Below, one piece after another: positions 28,932-42,043 of a stretch of DNA of 64,000 bases. Location of the stretch: assembly GCF_025519785.1 (NCBI RefSeq), contig NZ_JAOPKZ010000001.1:1-64000 (forward strand). The letters are read 5' to 3'. A model generated the notes under the pieces. The model was not told the DNA's origin, did not search any database, and saw only the letters and a program-made list of their open reading frames with translations. Position 1 is the stretch's first letter, and every line of letters begins with the position of its first letter. The position numbers and the translations under genes are program-made. The stretch comes from Staphylococcus marylandisciuri. GTDB taxonomy: Bacteria; Bacillota; Bacilli; Staphylococcales; Staphylococcaceae.

Positions 28932-29693
28932 ATGACTCATCATATCGATAAAATGAAAGAGATTATTAACAACTCAAAAAATATTTTATTTTTCACAGGA
29001 GCAGGCATCTCTGTAGCTAGTGGCATCCCTGATTTTCGTTCTAAGGGAGGCTTAAACGATTTAATAGCGAGGGAAGGTTACTCACCTGAATATTTACTTA
29101 GTACAGAATATTTTCGTGATGACCCACAAGGATTTATGAAATTTGTTCACCGAAGATTAATTATGTCAGATAAAGCACCTAACCTTGTGCATGAGTGGAT
29201 AAGTAAACTAGAAAGCGAAGGTCGCTCATTAGGCGTCATTACTCAGAATATTGATGGTTTACATACTGATGCTGGAAGTATTGATGTTGATGAATTACAC
29301 GGTACTCTAAATCGCTTTTATTGTGTTGATTGCGGAGCACAATATTCTAAACGATATGTTATGGAGAAGCATTTGATGACATGTGACGATTGTGAAGGTC
29401 GCATACGCCCTGATATCGTGCTATATGGAGAAGTGCTCAATCAAGATACGATAACGCGTGCGCTGAATAAATTATCAAGAGCAGATACGCTCGTCGTTCT
29501 AGGCTCTTCTTTAATCGTTCAACCCGCTGCTGGTTTAGTTTCGCATTTCAATGGAGACCACTTCATCATTGTTAATCGTGATACTACAGCTTACGATCAA
29601 AACGCTGAAATTGTCCTTCGCGATGACATGTTAAAAGTTGTGAGTGCATTACGAAATGAAGATGAGAACAGTACCTCAGATGAAGCGCACTAA
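28932..29693 (+). CDS. NAD-dependent protein deacylase, Sir2 family
   Basis: A 253-residue sirtuin. TGAGISVASGIPDFRSKGG and TQNIDGLH bind NAD, the catalytic His is in ELHGTL, and four zinc cysteines are in YCVDCG and CDDCEG. It deacylates lysines on proteins. ATG 28932 follows GAGGTG at 6 nt; the in-frame GTG at 28923 is part of that ribosome site. Monocistronic, ended by the hairpin at 29777. Confidence 0.9.
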   Translation: MTHHIDKMKEIINNSKNILFFTGAGISVASGIPDFRSKGGLNDLIAREGYSPEYLLSTEYFRDDPQGFMKFVHRRLIMSDKAPNLVHEWISKLESEGRSLGVITQNIDGLHTDAGSIDVDELHGTLNRFYCVDCGAQYSKRYVMEKHLMTCDDCEGRIRPDIVLYGEVLNQDTITRALNKLSRADTLVVLGSSLIVQPAAGLVSHFNGDHFIIVNRDTTAYDQNAEIVLRDDMLKVVSALRNEDENSTSDEAH

Positions 29694-29776
29694 ATATATT
29701 TCACTTATCTGTTATACCAAATCTTTAAGTTAGATACGTTAATTTATAAACTAGCATTTCGAACATAGATCTCAGT

Positions 29777-29842
29777 AAAAAAGGAAGCGGGACAGAAATC
29801 TAATTTGAATAAAAAGATTTCTGTCCCGCTCCCTCCTTTTTG
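29777..29842 (+). terminator. Terminator of sir2 derived from the intergenic repeat
   Basis: GCGGGACAGAAATC and GATTTCTGTCCCGC pair across a 15-nt loop (the third hairpin of the dispersed repeat); CTCCTTTTT follows. A-tracts upstream allow it to act on both strands. Confidence 0.75.
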
Positions 29843-29849
29843 AAAGAAA

Positions 29850-29970
29850 TTGTTCCGCCACAGGGCGCAGTGCTTGTTGAAACTGTTTATTCAGTTTCTC
29901 TGTGTTGGGGCCGCCCCAACTCGCATTATCCGTCGAAACTGTTTTACCAGTTTCTCTGTGTTGGGGCCCC
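29850..29970 (-). repeat. STAR element with two cores
   Basis: Two units of AACTGTTT(A/T)(T/C)CAGTTTCTCTGTGTTGGGGCC in tandem, with GCAGTGCTTG/CCCAACTCGCA spacers. They lie immediately beyond the rpsI terminator. Confidence 0.8.
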
Positions 29971-30004
29971 AAAAAAACACTTCCCATTGTAATGTGGGAA
30001 GTGT
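29971..30004 (-). terminator. Terminator of rplM-rpsI
   Basis: ACACTTCCCA and TGGGAAGTGT form a perfect 10-bp stem followed by seven T on the minus strand, 16 nt past the rpsI stop. Confidence 0.9.
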
Positions 30005-30019
30005 TGATATAATAGCATA

Positions 30020-30412
30020 TTAACGTTTTGAGAATTGTGGTGAACGACGTGCTTTTTTAAGACCTGGTTTCTTACGTTCTTTCATACGTGGGTCACGAGT
30101 TAATAAACCTGCACGTTTTAAAGAACTTCTGTATTCTGGGTCAGCTTCCAATAATGCACGTGCAATTCCGTGACGGATTGCTTGTGCTTGTCCAGTGAAA
30201 CCACCACCATGTACATTTACGAGTACATCGTAGTTGCCTTTAGTTTCTGTAACATCGAATGGTTGGTTTAAGTCTAATATTAATGATTCGAATGGTAAGT
30301 AATCGCGTACGTCGCGGTCATTCACTTTAATGTTACCTTCGCCAGGTACTAAACGTACACGTGCTACTGAGTTTTTACGACGGCCTGTGCCTTTATATTC
30401 AACTTGTGCCAA
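30020..30412 (-). CDS. rpsI: 30S ribosomal protein S9
   Basis: 130 residues, beginning [20 protein letters not shown] and ending in the conserved [12 protein letters not shown] tail that reaches the P-site tRNA. Second gene of rplM-rpsI, 19 nt after rplM. Confidence 0.98.
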   Translation of the reverse strand: MAQVEYKGTGRRKNSVARVRLVPGEGNIKVNDRDVRDYLPFESLILDLNQPFDVTETKGNYDVLVNVHGGGFTGQAQAIRHGIARALLEADPEYRSSLKRAGLLTRDPRMKERKKPGLKKARRSPQFSKR

Positions 30413-30431
30413 TGTAATTTCCTCCTTCTAA

Positions 30432-30869
30432 TTAACCACGTAACTCGTAGTTTTCTGGTTGTTGTGCAGCGTGTGGATGTTCAGCGCCACCATAAACAAA
30501 TAATTTTTTACCTTGTTTTTCACCTAAGCGTGAGCTTGGTAACATACCTTTAATAGATGTTTCTAATAAACGTTCTGGGTTATTGGCTCTTAATTCACCA
30601 GCTGTTACAGATTTAAGACCACCTGGATGATTAGAGTGACGGTAATAAACTTTATCTTGTTCTTTTCTACCTGTAAATTGAATTTGTGAAGCGTTGATGA
30701 TGATGACATAATCACCTGTGTCAACGTGTGGTGTGTAAGTCACTTTATTTTTACCGCGTAAAATAGCTGCTACTTCAGAAGATAGACGACCAAGTGTTTG
30801 TCCTGCCGCATCAATAACATACCATTTGCGCTCAATATTTGATTCGTTAGCCATAAATGTTTGACGCAT
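30432..30869 (-). CDS. rplM: 50S ribosomal protein L13
   Basis: 145 residues, matching staphylococcal L13 from [10 protein letters not shown] to the end [16 protein letters not shown] 160-nt structured leader and promoter at 31037-31065 precede it, so rplM-rpsI is an independent unit although truA is only about 200 nt upstream. Confidence 0.98.
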   Translation of the reverse strand: MRQTFMANESNIERKWYVIDAAGQTLGRLSSEVAAILRGKNKVTYTPHVDTGDYVIIINASQIQFTGRKEQDKVYYRHSNHPGGLKSVTAGELRANNPERLLETSIKGMLPSSRLGEKQGKKLFVYGGAEHPHAAQQPENYELRG

Positions 30870-31030
30870 AATATTGTCCTCCTAGTAAATAAATGGTTCA
30901 TTCATTAAATAGTGGTTACGATTTAAAGCTTAGATTTCATTTATTTATTACTGTTAGTTCTACCTGCTTCTATATCTTGTAACACAATAAGTTTCCGGGG
31001 CTTATCGTGGGGTGATATAAAACAATACCG
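30870..31030 (-). promoter_or_regulatory. Leader of rplM-rpsI, candidate L13 leader RNA
   Basis: The minus-strand leader begins with a stem CACGATAAG / CTTATTGTG (one G-U pair) around CCCCGGAAA, close to the predicted transcription start. Firmicutes carry an autoregulatory L13 leader here; the match is by position and a 5' hairpin only. Confidence 0.5.
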
Positions 31031-31036
31031 TTAATA

Positions 31037-31065
31037 ATCGTATAATTTCTAACCTATTTTGTCAA
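31037..31065 (-). promoter_or_regulatory. Promoter of rplM-rpsI
   Basis: TTGACA (31060-31065), 17-nt spacer, TACGAT (31037-31042) on the minus strand. The -35 box sits only 6 nt beyond the truA stop codon. Confidence 0.75.
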
Positions 31066-31071
31066 TGTCAT

Positions 31072-31875
31072 TCATTCATTTTGCAATGATTTTTTTCGAT
31101 GAATTTTAATATCTTTGCCAAATATTTCAATTAAAGCATCAGGGGTTAAATACACATGTTCGAGATAGAGCCCCTCCGCTGGTGCCGTAAAAGGAATGAG
31201 GTTACGATCTTTAGCTTCTAATAAAGTTCTCACATCTTCTGGGGCCTTCTTCCCTTGTCCGACTTGAAGTAAGAAAGCGACAAGTACGCGTACCATATTA
31301 TATAAAAATCCTGAACCAGTTACGATATAATCAAAGCCTTGAGCAGTTTCAACGATCTTACTCTCATATAACGTTCTAACTTTACTCTCAACATCCGTTT
31401 TTTGCGAACAAAACCCCGTAAAATCATATGTTCCCACGAACGCTTGAGCGGCACGTTGCATCGCTGCTATGTCTAAGTCATAAGGGATATAAGTAGCTAA
31501 TCCACTCTGGAAGGGATCACGGTGTTGACCTTGATAAACTTTATAACGGTAAGATTTCCCGACGCAGTCATATCGGCAATGAAAGTCATCATTTACAACT
31601 TGAACTTCTTTCACGTAAATGTCATGAGGAAGCGCACTATTCATAGCATATTTCCATTGAGCAGGTTCGATATTCAACTCAGTATCAAAATGAAAGTATT
31701 GCATGTAGGCATGGACACCTCTATCCGTTCTGCTCGTAGGATGAATGCGAACGTGTCGCTTGTGCATACGCTTGAGTATCTTCTCAAATTGTTGTTGAAT
31801 AGTTCTTCCATTCCGCTGAATTTGAAATCCTAAATAGTCTCGACCCATGTATGAGATTTCTACTAAGACTCGCAT
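31072..31875 (-). CDS. truA: tRNA pseudouridine synthase A
   Basis: 267 residues. The catalytic Asp51 is in SRTDRGVHA. Converts uridines 38-40 of the tRNA anticodon arm to pseudouridine. Last gene of ecfA1-ecfA2-ecfT-truA, starting 2 nt after ecfT, an arrangement conserved in Bacilli. Confidence 0.96.
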   Translation of the reverse strand: MRVLVEISYMGRDYLGFQIQRNGRTIQQQFEKILKRMHKRHVRIHPTSRTDRGVHAYMQYFHFDTELNIEPAQWKYAMNSALPHDIYVKEVQVVNDDFHCRYDCVGKSYRYKVYQGQHRDPFQSGLATYIPYDLDIAAMQRAAQAFVGTYDFTGFCSQKTDVESKVRTLYESKIVETAQGFDYIVTGSGFLYNMVRVLVAFLLQVGQGKKAPEDVRTLLEAKDRNLIPFTAPAEGLYLEHVYLTPDALIEIFGKDIKIHRKKSLQNE

Positions 31876-31877
31876 GT

Positions 31878-32684
31878 CTACACTCCTAAATATTTTAGTA
31901 ATAATAATACTAAACTAATGGGGATAATCGAAAGCAGAAATAGCGTATCTTTCAATTTCCAGTTTAGATGACGGTAGTTCGTGCGCTCCACACCGACTTC
32001 ATAGCCTCTTACTTCCATAGCGATTGCCAGGTCCTCAGCTCGTTGAAAGGCGGAGATAAATATAGGAATAAGTATAGGAACAAAGGCTTTTAGTCGCTGC
32101 CATAGATTGCCTGAACTCATTTCAGACCCTCTAGATTTCTGAGCGAGAATAATCTTGTCCATTTCTTCCATAAGAGTAGGGATAAAGCGCAAAGCGATAG
32201 CCATCATTAAACTAAGTTGTTGGACTGGCACTTTAACATACCGGAATGGCGCCAGTAATCTTTCAAAAGCGTGCGTGAGGTCTAATGGGCTAGTAGCCAA
32301 CGTTAGAATAGTAGAAGCACACATGATAAATAACAACCTTAATGCAATATAAATACCTTCCTCTATACCATGCGTATCGACAGTTAAAAATCCGATGTGG
32401 ATGAGCTCTTTTCCACCTTTAGTTAAGAACATGTGCATGAGAAACGTCAGAATTAAAAAGATCCAAAGAGGCGTTAAGCCCTTTATTATATAAATGATAT
32501 GGATACGAGCTAGTCTTATCGCTAAGAGAATGAGACTAAAGATCCAGAGATAAGTACCTACTGAATGCGCAAAAAAGATAAGAATGATAAAGAAAAATAC
32601 AAATATGAACTTTGCCCTAGGGTCTAAACTGTGAAAAAAACTATCAATAGGTAGATAACGTCCTAGTATAAATTTATCTTTCAT
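31878..32684 (-). CDS. ecfT: ECF transporter transmembrane protein EcfT
   Basis: 268 residues with five or six membrane segments and the two coupling-helix Ala-Arg-Gly-type motifs, AQKSRGSE and AMEVRGYE. It joins the two ATPases to various substrate-binding S components for vitamins and metals. Its start overlaps ecfA2 by 11 nt. Confidence 0.93.
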   Translation of the reverse strand: MKDKFILGRYLPIDSFFHSLDPRAKFIFVFFFIILIFFAHSVGTYLWIFSLILLAIRLARIHIIYIIKGLTPLWIFLILTFLMHMFLTKGGKELIHIGFLTVDTHGIEEGIYIALRLLFIMCASTILTLATSPLDLTHAFERLLAPFRYVKVPVQQLSLMMAIALRFIPTLMEEMDKIILAQKSRGSEMSSGNLWQRLKAFVPILIPIFISAFQRAEDLAIAMEVRGYEVGVERTNYRHLNWKLKDTLFLLSIIPISLVLLLLKYLGV

Positions 32685-33537
32685 CTGAACGCCACCTTTG
32701 ATATAGATCTGCGAACTCTTCTTCAGTCATAGCTTGATAGTTAAAGCGAGTTTGATATTTCGCTTCCAAATCATTCTGTAATTGAACGATATGAGGTAAT
32801 TCTAAATGCAATTCGTTAACCAACTGAATATCGCTAAACAGTTGACGTGGTGACAAGGTTTCCACTACGGTTCCATTTTTCATCACTTTAACTTCATCTG
32901 CATATTGAGCTACATCATTCATATCATGAGTGATAAGAATAATCGTCTTACCTTCTTCAACTTGTAGACGTTTGATTATGGCCATGACTTGTTTCTTACT
33001 CTCTGGATCAAGCCCAGCAGTAGGTTCATCCAGCATGATAATATCTGGATCCATAGCTAGAATTGAGATGATAGCTATCTTTCTCATTTGACCTCCCGAG
33101 AGTTGAAAAGGAGAGAGTTGCATGACATTTTCTCCAAAGCCAAAATCTCTTAACAATTGATGGGCACGAGTGAGTACTTGCTCCTCCGCCATATTAAAGT
33201 TGCGCGGGCCAAATAAAAGCTCTCTTTCAATAGTGTCTTCAAATAACTGCGCTTCAGGAAATTGGAAGACTAAACCGACCGATTTCCTAACAGTGTGCAG
33301 ATATTTGTCTTTCGTCTTATTACCTACGTGTTGATCATTAACTATAACTTCCCCGCTACTTGGTTTAAGCAATGCATTGATGTGTTGCATTAACGTTGAT
33401 TTGCCAGACCCTGTGCGACCAACGATAGCGTAGTATTGCCCGTCTTTAAAAACGGTATTAACATTCTCTAAAGCCCTGTGTTCATATGGAGATTTAGGTT
33501 GGTAGATATAACTGACCTGCTTAAATTGAATACTCAT
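32674..33537 (-). CDS. ecfA2: ECF transporter ATPase EcfA2
   Basis: 287 residues. Walker A GRTGSGKST near 40, Q-loop FQFPEAQLFE, signature LSGGQMRK and Walker B IIMLDEPTAGLD. Overlaps ecfA1 by 4 nt (ATGA). Forms a heterodimer with EcfA1. Confidence 0.94.
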   Translation of the reverse strand: MSIQFKQVSYIYQPKSPYEHRALENVNTVFKDGQYYAIVGRTGSGKSTLMQHINALLKPSSGEVIVNDQHVGNKTKDKYLHTVRKSVGLVFQFPEAQLFEDTIERELLFGPRNFNMAEEQVLTRAHQLLRDFGFGENVMQLSPFQLSGGQMRKIAIISILAMDPDIIMLDEPTAGLDPESKKQVMAIIKRLQVEEGKTIILITHDMNDVAQYADEVKVMKNGTVVETLSPRQLFSDIQLVNELHLELPHIVQLQNDLEAKYQTRFNYQAMTEEEFADLYQRWRSDER

Positions 33538-34343
33538 AACTGATCCACCAACTCTTCATAAGTTAGATACTTTAAATCATGACCGACCATATTATACATT
33601 CGCATAGCAAAGGGATATTCTAGACCGATGCTATCTAAGGGCTTGCCGTAAGTTAATACATCTTCCGGACGACCTTCTTCATAGACTTTGCCTCGGTCCA
33701 CCACTATCAAGTGATCGGCATCTACTACTTCATTTAAATCGTGTGTAATAGAAATGACTGTAATTTGTCTTTCTCTTTGTATTTTGCGGATAAGCTCTAA
33801 TACTTCTTTACGCCCCTCGGGATCTAGCATCGATATAGCTTCATCAAGGATAATGACTTCAGTATTTATAGCTAGGACTCCTGCGATGGCTACCCTTTGT
33901 TTCTGTCCACCCGAAAGAGAAGCCGGCTCGGCATTTCGATATTCAAGCATTCCTACATCTCTTAATACTTCGGGAACAATATGTTGCATTGTCTGATATT
34001 CAACCGCATAATTCTCAAGCCCAAACGCTACATCATATTCAACCGTAGATCCGACAAACTGATTTTCCGGATTTTGAAACACGATACCTATGTTTTTACG
34101 TAACAAATTAAGATTTCTCGTGTTGATTTGCGTATCATTAAAGTAAATCGTTCCTTCACTTTGAGTTTCAATCCCGACTAACAACTTAGTCAAAGTGGAT
34201 TTACCAGAACCGTTATGACCAACTATGGAAGTCCATTTACCTTTGGGTATAGAAAAGCTTACATTATCTAGAACTAATGGTCCTTCTTCTTTATATCGAT
34301 ATGATACATTTTCTAAAGCAATGATATGATTGTCTGAAGTCAT
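33534..34343 (-). CDS. ecfA1: ECF transporter ATPase EcfA1
   Basis: 269 residues from ATG 34343 (GGGGG lies about 8-9 nt before it); an in-frame ORF extends to 34385 without a ribosome site. Walker A GHNGSGKST, Q-loop FQNPENQFVG, signature LSGGQKQR and Walker B VIILDEAISMLD; the Ser-Met replaces the usual Thr-Ala after DEA, as in other EcfA1 proteins. Confidence 0.92.
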   Translation of the reverse strand: MTSDNHIIALENVSYRYKEEGPLVLDNVSFSIPKGKWTSIVGHNGSGKSTLTKLLVGIETQSEGTIYFNDTQINTRNLNLLRKNIGIVFQNPENQFVGSTVEYDVAFGLENYAVEYQTMQHIVPEVLRDVGMLEYRNAEPASLSGGQKQRVAIAGVLAINTEVIILDEAISMLDPEGRKEVLELIRKIQRERQITVISITHDLNEVVDADHLIVVDRGKVYEEGRPEDVLTYGKPLDSIGLEYPFAMRMYNMVGHDLKYLTYEELVDQL

Positions 34344-34385
34344 TACGCGAACCCCCGTAGTTAGCATTCGCTTATTATTGTACAT

Positions 34386-35014
34386 GATTAGATTAAACGT
34401 GTATATGTATTTTACTTTAGCTACTTTAAGTGGTGCTTATTTTATTTATTAATTTATGTATAAGGAGTGCACTGCTTACACCTTAACACTCCTTGCTAAT
34501 TCTTAATTATTAGAGTTAGACAGCTCTTAAGGTTAAGACGAGCCCTTTTAATTTCCCAAGAGGCTGGGAGATAAAGGTCTTTGACTAGAGAGAAAGAGGC
34601 TGGGATATAATGTAATGTCTTAGCCTCTTTCAGCATCTTGGCAGTAGATGACTGATTTGAAAATGCGCTTGCATCAAGCTTTTTTCAATTCTAGTCATCC
34701 TTGCCGGGGCGGGACTACGAAATCTTTTTTAGTCAAATTAGATTTCTGTCCCGCTCCCTTCAGCATCTTGGCAGTAGATGACTGATTTGAACATGCGCTT
34801 GTATCAAGCTTTTTCAATTCTAGTCATCCTTGCCGGGGCAGGACTACGAATTCTTTTTATTCAATTTAGATTTCTGTCCCGCTCCCTTCAACATCTCGGC
34901 AGTAGATGACTGATTTGAACATGCGCTTGTATCAAGCTTTTTCAATTCTAGTCATCCTTGCCGGGGCGGGACTATGAAATCTTCTTATTCAAACTAGATT
35001 TCTGTCCCTCTCCC
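34386..35014 (+). repeat. Three tandem copies of the three-hairpin repeat
   Basis: After about 170 nt of AT-rich promoter DNA for ecfA1, GAGGCTGGGAGATAAAGGTC units (about 34560-34625) lead into three head-to-tail ~126-bp copies starting near 34633, 34759 and 34886, the densest array in the window. The copies differ by scattered substitutions, mostly in loops. Confidence 0.85.
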
Positions 35015-35061
35015 ACCTATCTTGACGCGCTTTAGTATGTTTATAACATCGGTACAATATA

Positions 35062-35098
35062 AAAAAGCGCGCACCCCATCAAGAGTTCACGCTTTAGT
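35062..35098 (-). terminator. Terminator of the rpoA-rplQ operon
   Basis: On the minus strand AAAGCGTG pairs with CGCGCTTT and is followed by TTTTAT. An overlapping alternative pairs GCACCCCATCAA (35071-35082) with TTGATGGGGC (35109-35118), so two mutually exclusive folds are possible. Confidence 0.65.
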
Positions 35099-35221
35099 CA
35101 TATTCAATTTGATGGGGCACTCTGAGCTAGACAATATTTGTATGTGGCAAACATTATCGTTGCACTCATTTGCTTTATATATAGTAGTAAGTGTATTTAA
35201 ATTATATGCTTTCGAAATAAA

Positions 35222-35590
35222 TTAAACTAATTCGATGATAACAGATTCTGCACCATCGCCACGACGAGGGCCTACTTTGAGAATACGAGTGTAACCGCCT
35301 TGACGTTCTTCGTAACGTTCAGCAATTTCACCAAATAATTTTTGTAGTGCAGTTTGAGTTGTTTCATCTTCATTTAGTACTTGTACGTTGCGTAATGTTT
35401 TAGCAGCGTGACGGCGAGATGCTAAATCACCTTTTTTACCTAGAGTGATTAATCTTTCCACGATTTTACGTAATTCTTTAGCACGTGCTTCAGTTGTTTC
35501 AATACGTTCACTTACGATAAGTGATGTAGCTAAGTCACGAAGCATCGCTTTACGTTGGTCTGATTTACGTCCTAATTTTCTATAAGCCAT
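35222..35590 (-). CDS. rplQ: 50S ribosomal protein L17
   Basis: 122 residues, [20 protein letters not shown] to the end [17 protein letters not shown]. Last gene of the S10-spc-alpha cluster, 23 nt after rpoA. Confidence 0.98.
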   Translation of the reverse strand: MAYRKLGRKSDQRKAMLRDLATSLIVSERIETTEARAKELRKIVERLITLGKKGDLASRRHAAKTLRNVQVLNEDETTQTALQKLFGEIAERYEERQGGYTRILKVGPRRGDGAESVIIELV

Positions 35591-35613
35591 GAGTTAACCT
35601 CCTTTATTCTATA

Positions 35614-36558
35614 TTAATCTTCTTTTCTTAATCCAAGTCCTAAATCTTCGAGTTTATATTTAACTTCTTCAAGTGATTTACGACCTAAATTACGAACTTT
35701 CATCATGTCAGCTTCAGATTTGTCAGCAAGCTCTTGAACAGTATTGATCCCTGCACGTTTCAAGCAGTTATAAGAACGTACAGATAAATCTAATTCTTCA
35801 ATAGACATTTCAAGTACTTTTTCTTTTTGATCTTCTTCTTTTTCAATCATGATTTCAGCATTTTGAGCTTCATCAGTTAATCCTACAAAGATGTTCAAGT
35901 GTTCAGTCATTATTTTAGCAGCTAATGATACTGACTCTTGTGGTGTAATAGAACCATTAGTCCAAACATCTAGTGTGAGTTTGTCGAAATCACTGCTTTG
36001 TCCCACACGTGTATTTTCAACTGTATAATTAACACGTTCAACAGGAGAATAAAGTGAGTCAACAGGTATAACTCCAATTGGTAAATCACTAGTGTTGTTT
36101 TGTTCTGCTAGTGCGTAACCTCTACCCTTATTTGCAACCAAGCGGATTTTTAAATGACCACCTTCAGATACAGTTGCAATTTTTAGATCAGGATTTAATA
36201 TTTCTACATCACTATCATGTGTAATGTCACTTGCAGTTACTTCGCCTTCATCTTTCACGTCGATTTCAAGCGTCTTATCTTCTTCAGAGTAAATCTTTAA
36301 CGCGAGTTTCTTAATATTCATAATGATAGTAGAAACATCTTCAACAACATTATCAATAGCTGAAAACTCGTGCAATACGCCTTCAATCTCGATATATTTA
36401 ACGGCTGCACCTGGTAATGAAGATAGTAGGATACGACGTAAGGAGTTTCCTAGTGTAGTACCGTAGCCACGTTCAAGTGGTTCAACAACGAACTTACCGA
36501 ATTTAGCATCTTCACTAATTTCAATTGTTTCAATTCTAGGTTTTTCGATTTCTATCAT
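35614..36558 (-). CDS. rpoA: RNA polymerase alpha subunit
   Basis: 314 residues: N-terminal dimerisation and assembly domain (about 1-230, with [20 protein letters not shown]), an acidic linker (EKEEDQKEK) and the alpha-CTD (about 245-310, [14 protein letters not shown] and [11 protein letters not shown]) that contacts UP elements and activators. Confidence 0.98.
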   Translation of the reverse strand: MIEIEKPRIETIEISEDAKFGKFVVEPLERGYGTTLGNSLRRILLSSLPGAAVKYIEIEGVLHEFSAIDNVVEDVSTIIMNIKKLALKIYSEEDKTLEIDVKDEGEVTASDITHDSDVEILNPDLKIATVSEGGHLKIRLVANKGRGYALAEQNNTSDLPIGVIPVDSLYSPVERVNYTVENTRVGQSSDFDKLTLDVWTNGSITPQESVSLAAKIMTEHLNIFVGLTDEAQNAEIMIEKEEDQKEKVLEMSIEELDLSVRSYNCLKRAGINTVQELADKSEADMMKVRNLGRKSLEEVKYKLEDLGLGLRKED

Positions 36559-36634
36559 TTAATAATATCCTCCTCGGTTACGTCGACTTATTAATACTGT
36601 TTCTCTCAGTGCCTTGCGACTTTAACAATAATAA

Positions 36635-37024
36635 TTATACGCGACGACGTTTTGGTGGACGACAACCGTTATGCGGAACTGGAGTTACGTCACGAATTGC
36701 AGTAACTTCTAATCCAGCTGATTGTAATGCTCGGATAGCTGATTCACGACCTGGTCCAGGACCTTTAACAGTAACTTCTACAGTTTTAAGACCGTGTTCC
36801 ATTGCTGATTTTGAAGCTGTTTCTGAAGCCATTTGAGCTGCGAATGGAGTAGATTTTTTAGAACCTTTGAAACCAAGTGCACCTGCTGATGACCATGATA
36901 ATGCATTACCGAATTCATCAGTAATTGTTACGATTGTATTGTTGAATGTTGAACGGATGTGTGCCACACCGTTTTCAATATTCTTTTTGACTTTACGTTT
37001 ACGAGATACTTGTTTACGTGCCAT
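36635..37024 (-). CDS. rpsK: 30S ribosomal protein S11
   Basis: 129 residues; [20 protein letters not shown] and the basic end [11 protein letters not shown] are conserved. Between rpsM and rpoA as in all Bacilli. Confidence 0.98.
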   Translation of the reverse strand: MARKQVSRKRKVKKNIENGVAHIRSTFNNTIVTITDEFGNALSWSSAGALGFKGSKKSTPFAAQMASETASKSAMEHGLKTVEVTVKGPGPGRESAIRALQSAGLEVTAIRDVTPVPHNGCRPPKRRRV

Positions 37025-37047
37025 TTATATTCTGCCTCCTTTACCTA

Positions 37048-37413
37048 TTATTTTTTCTTATTAGCTACAGTTTTTACTGGGCCTTTACGCGTACGGGCAT
37101 TGTTCTTTGTTTTTTGACCACGAACTGGTAGACCGCGACGATGACGGATACCACGATAAGAAGAGATTTCCATTAAACGTTTGATGTTTAAGTTCTTCTC
37201 ACGACGTAAGTCACCTTCAACTTTATAACCGTCAACTACTTCACGGATGCGACCTAATTCATCATCTGTTAAATCTTTTACGCGAGTATCAGGTGAAACA
37301 TTTGCTTCTTCTACAATTTTGTTTGCTGTTGAAGTACCAATACCGTATACGTATGTTAATGAAATAACTACTCGTTTTTCACGTGGAATATCGATTCCTG
37401 CAATACGTGCCAT
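37048..37413 (-). CDS. rpsM: 30S ribosomal protein S13
   Basis: 121 residues; [20 protein letters not shown] at the start and [19 protein letters not shown] in the tRNA-contacting tail. 23 nt before rpsK. Confidence 0.98.
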   Translation of the reverse strand: MARIAGIDIPREKRVVISLTYVYGIGTSTANKIVEEANVSPDTRVKDLTDDELGRIREVVDGYKVEGDLRREKNLNIKRLMEISSYRGIRHRRGLPVRGQKTKNNARTRKGPVKTVANKKK

Positions 37414-37436
37414 ATTCGATTACACCTCTCTTTTTA

Positions 37437-37562
<126 letters not shown>

Positions 37563-37581
37563 CTATATTATGGAGTGACGA

Positions 37582-37800
37582 TTATTTATAACGGTAAGTA
37601 ATTCTACCTTTAGATAAGTCATATGGAGACATTTCTACAGTGACTTTATCGCCTGGTAGAATACGAATGAAATTCATTCTAATTTTACCACTCACATGTG
37701 CTAAAATTTCATGACCATTTTCTAATTCTACTTTAAACATTGCATTTGGTAAAGTATCTAATACCGTACCTTCAAGTTCAATTACATCTTGTTTAGCCAT
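37582..37800 (-). CDS. infA: Translation initiation factor IF-1
   Basis: 72-residue single S1/OB-fold protein; [20 protein letters not shown] and [20 protein letters not shown] are diagnostic. Separated from adk by 155 nt of non-coding DNA that could hold an internal promoter. Confidence 0.98.
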   Translation of the reverse strand: MAKQDVIELEGTVLDTLPNAMFKVELENGHEILAHVSGKIRMNFIRILPGDKVTVEMSPYDLSKGRITYRYK

Positions 37801-37955
37801 AGGTTTCTTCCCCCTTTATGATAGTCAATGATCTTTGATGGTTATGTTAATCTTAAGACGAGTTATTCAAATATATACAAAGTTTATAAACCGATTTACG
37901 TTTATCGTCACTCTGAAATTGAATTGAATCGTAATGAAGTAAACTTGACACCGTA

Positions 37956-39915
<1,960 letters not shown>

Positions 39916-39916
<1 letters not shown>

Positions 39917-40356
39917 TAAATCACCTCGTGTACTCCGCCTTTAGCATCAATAGCTTCTGCTGCAGATGCAGAGAATTTATGAGCTTTTACTGTTAATTTT
40001 TTCTCAAGTGAACCATTTCCTAAGATTTTAATACCAGATTTCTCATTTTTCACTACACCAGATTCTACTAATAAAGCTGGAGTTACTTCAGTACCATCTT
40101 CAAATTTATTAAGTTGGTCTAAGTTAACAATAGCATATTCTTTGCGGTTGATGTTAGTGAAACCACGTTTAGGTAGACGACGGAATAGAGGTAATTGACC
40201 ACCTTCGAAGCCTGGTTTGATGTTACCGCCTGAACGTGCTTTTTGTCCTTTTTGTCCACGACCACTAGTCTTACCATTACCTGTAGCAGCACCACGGCCT
40301 ACACGGTTACGTTCTTTACGAGAACCTTTTGCTGGTTTTAACTCATGTAATTTCAT
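39916..40356 (-). CDS. rplO: 50S ribosomal protein L15
   Basis: 146 residues; basic Gly-rich N-terminus with [20 protein letters not shown] and conserved [18 protein letters not shown]. Confidence 0.98.
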
Positions 40357-40372
40357 TACGGCACCTCCTTAA

Positions 40373-40552
40373 TTATTTTTCTTCTACTGTTAATAAATGA
40401 CTTACTTTGTCAATTTGACCACGGATAGCTGGATTATCTTCAACAACTACTATAGAGTTAGTCTTCTTTAAACCTAAAGCCTCAACCGTCTTACGTTGAG
40501 TTTCAGGACGACCGATTACACTACGAGTGAGGGTAATTTGTAATTTAGCCAT
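40373..40552 (-). CDS. rpmD: 50S ribosomal protein L30
   Basis: A 59-residue protein below usual ORF cut-offs, from ATG 40552: [20 protein letters not shown], ending [10 protein letters not shown]. Fills the gap between rpsE and rplO with good ribosome sites on both sides. Confidence 0.97.
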   Translation of the reverse strand: MAKLQITLTRSVIGRPETQRKTVEALGLKKTNSIVVVEDNPAIRGQIDKVSHLLTVEEK

Positions 40553-40568
40553 AACTTATATTCCCTCC

Positions 40569-41069
40569 TTAATTGTATAGTTCTTCTACTGATTTGCCAC
40601 GTAATTTTGCAACATCTTCAGCATTCTTAAGATTTTGTAATCCGTTAATTGTAGCGCGAACCATGTTGATTGGTGTGTTAGAACCTAATGATTTACTCAA
40701 GATATCTGTAATACCTGCAAGTTCAAGTACGGCACGAACTGGTCCACCTGCGATAACCCCTGTACCAGGAGCAGCTGGTTTCATAAATACATTACCTGAA
40801 CCGTAACGGCCAGTAATAGTGTGAGGAGTAGTACCTTCAACACGAGGAACCTCGATTAATTCTTTCTTAGCAGCCTCTACAGCTTTCTTAATCGCTTCTG
40901 GTACCTCTTTTGATTTACCAGTACCAAAACCTACGCGACCATTTCTATCACCAACAACAACTAATGCTGTGAAACGGAAATTACGTCCACCTTTAACAAC
41001 TTTAGCAACACGATTGATCGTAACAACGCGTTCTTCAAATTCTTTAGTTTCTTCATCTCTACGAGCCAT
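40569..41069 (-). CDS. rpsE: 30S ribosomal protein S5
   Basis: 166 residues; [20 protein letters not shown], the double-stranded RNA-binding-like domain, and [20 protein letters not shown]. 20 nt after rplR. Confidence 0.98.
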   Translation of the reverse strand: MARRDEETKEFEERVVTINRVAKVVKGGRNFRFTALVVVGDRNGRVGFGTGKSKEVPEAIKKAVEAAKKELIEVPRVEGTTPHTITGRYGSGNVFMKPAAPGTGVIAGGPVRAVLELAGITDILSKSLGSNTPINMVRATINGLQNLKNAEDVAKLRGKSVEELYN

Positions 41070-41089
41070 TTAAGTGTCCCTCCTTTAAA

Positions 41090-41452
41090 TTAAAATTCTA
41101 ATCCATTTTCACGTGCAGCTTCTGCTAAAGCTTGAACACGTCCATGATATAAGTAACCTCCACGGTCAAAGACAATCGTTGAGATTCCTTTATCTTTAGC
41201 TCTTTTAGCAACAGTTTCGCCAACTTTAGAAGCTAATTCGACTTTAGAACCAGTTTCGTTAGCTAGTTCTTTATCTTTAGTTGACGCTTGCACTAAAGTT
41301 TCACCTTTAACATCATCAATCACTTGTGCGTAGATGTGTTTGTTAGAACGATATACGTTTAAACGTGGCTTCTCAGCTGTACCAGATAATTTAGTACGAA
41401 CACGAGCATGTCTTTTTAAACGCACTTTATTTTTGTCAATTTTGCTGATCAT
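41090..41452 (-). CDS. rplR: 50S ribosomal protein L18
   Basis: 120 residues; [17 protein letters not shown] and [20 protein letters not shown]. Binds 5S rRNA together with L5. Confidence 0.98.
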   Translation of the reverse strand: MISKIDKNKVRLKRHARVRTKLSGTAEKPRLNVYRSNKHIYAQVIDDVKGETLVQASTKDKELANETGSKVELASKVGETVAKRAKDKGISTIVFDRGGYLYHGRVQALAEAARENGLEF

Positions 41453-41482
41453 GTCAATACTCCTTTCTATAGAGTCTATTTA

Positions 41483-42019
41483 TTATTTACCAGTCTTACC
41501 TTCTTTACGGCGTACGTATTCATCTTTATAACGAATACCTTTACCTTTATACGGCTCTGGAGGACGTACTGCACGGATGTTTGAAGCAGTAGCACCCACT
41601 AACTCTTTAGATATACCTGAAACGGTAACGTTTGTGTTCTTTTCAACTGAGAAGCTGATGCCATCTTCAGCTTTAATTTCAACTGGATGAGAATAACCAA
41701 CGTTAAGTACTAAATTCTCACCTTGCATTTGCGCACGGTAACCGACACCAACAAGCTCTAAAGATTTATTAAATCCTTGTGATACCCCAATAACCATGTT
41801 GTTGATTAGGGCACGCGTTGTACCGTGTACTGTTCTATCTTCTTTAGAATCAGTAGGACGAATTACTTCTAAGCTATTATCTTCTTGTTTATAAGTCATT
41901 CTTTCGTTTAATGTTTTTGATAATTCACCTTTTGGACCTTTAACAGTAACTGTATGACCATCAACACTCACTGTAACGTCGTTAGGGATTTCAATTACTT
42001 TTTTACCAACACGACTCAT
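41483..42019 (-). CDS. rplF: 50S ribosomal protein L6
   Basis: 178 residues with the duplicated L6 fold; ends [20 protein letters not shown], the signature of the family. Confidence 0.98.
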   Translation of the reverse strand: MSRVGKKVIEIPNDVTVSVDGHTVTVKGPKGELSKTLNERMTYKQEDNSLEVIRPTDSKEDRTVHGTTRALINNMVIGVSQGFNKSLELVGVGYRAQMQGENLVLNVGYSHPVEIKAEDGISFSVEKNTNVTVSGISKELVGATASNIRAVRPPEPYKGKGIRYKDEYVRRKEGKTGK

Positions 42020-42043
42020 GTTATCGCACCTCCTTGTTAATTA

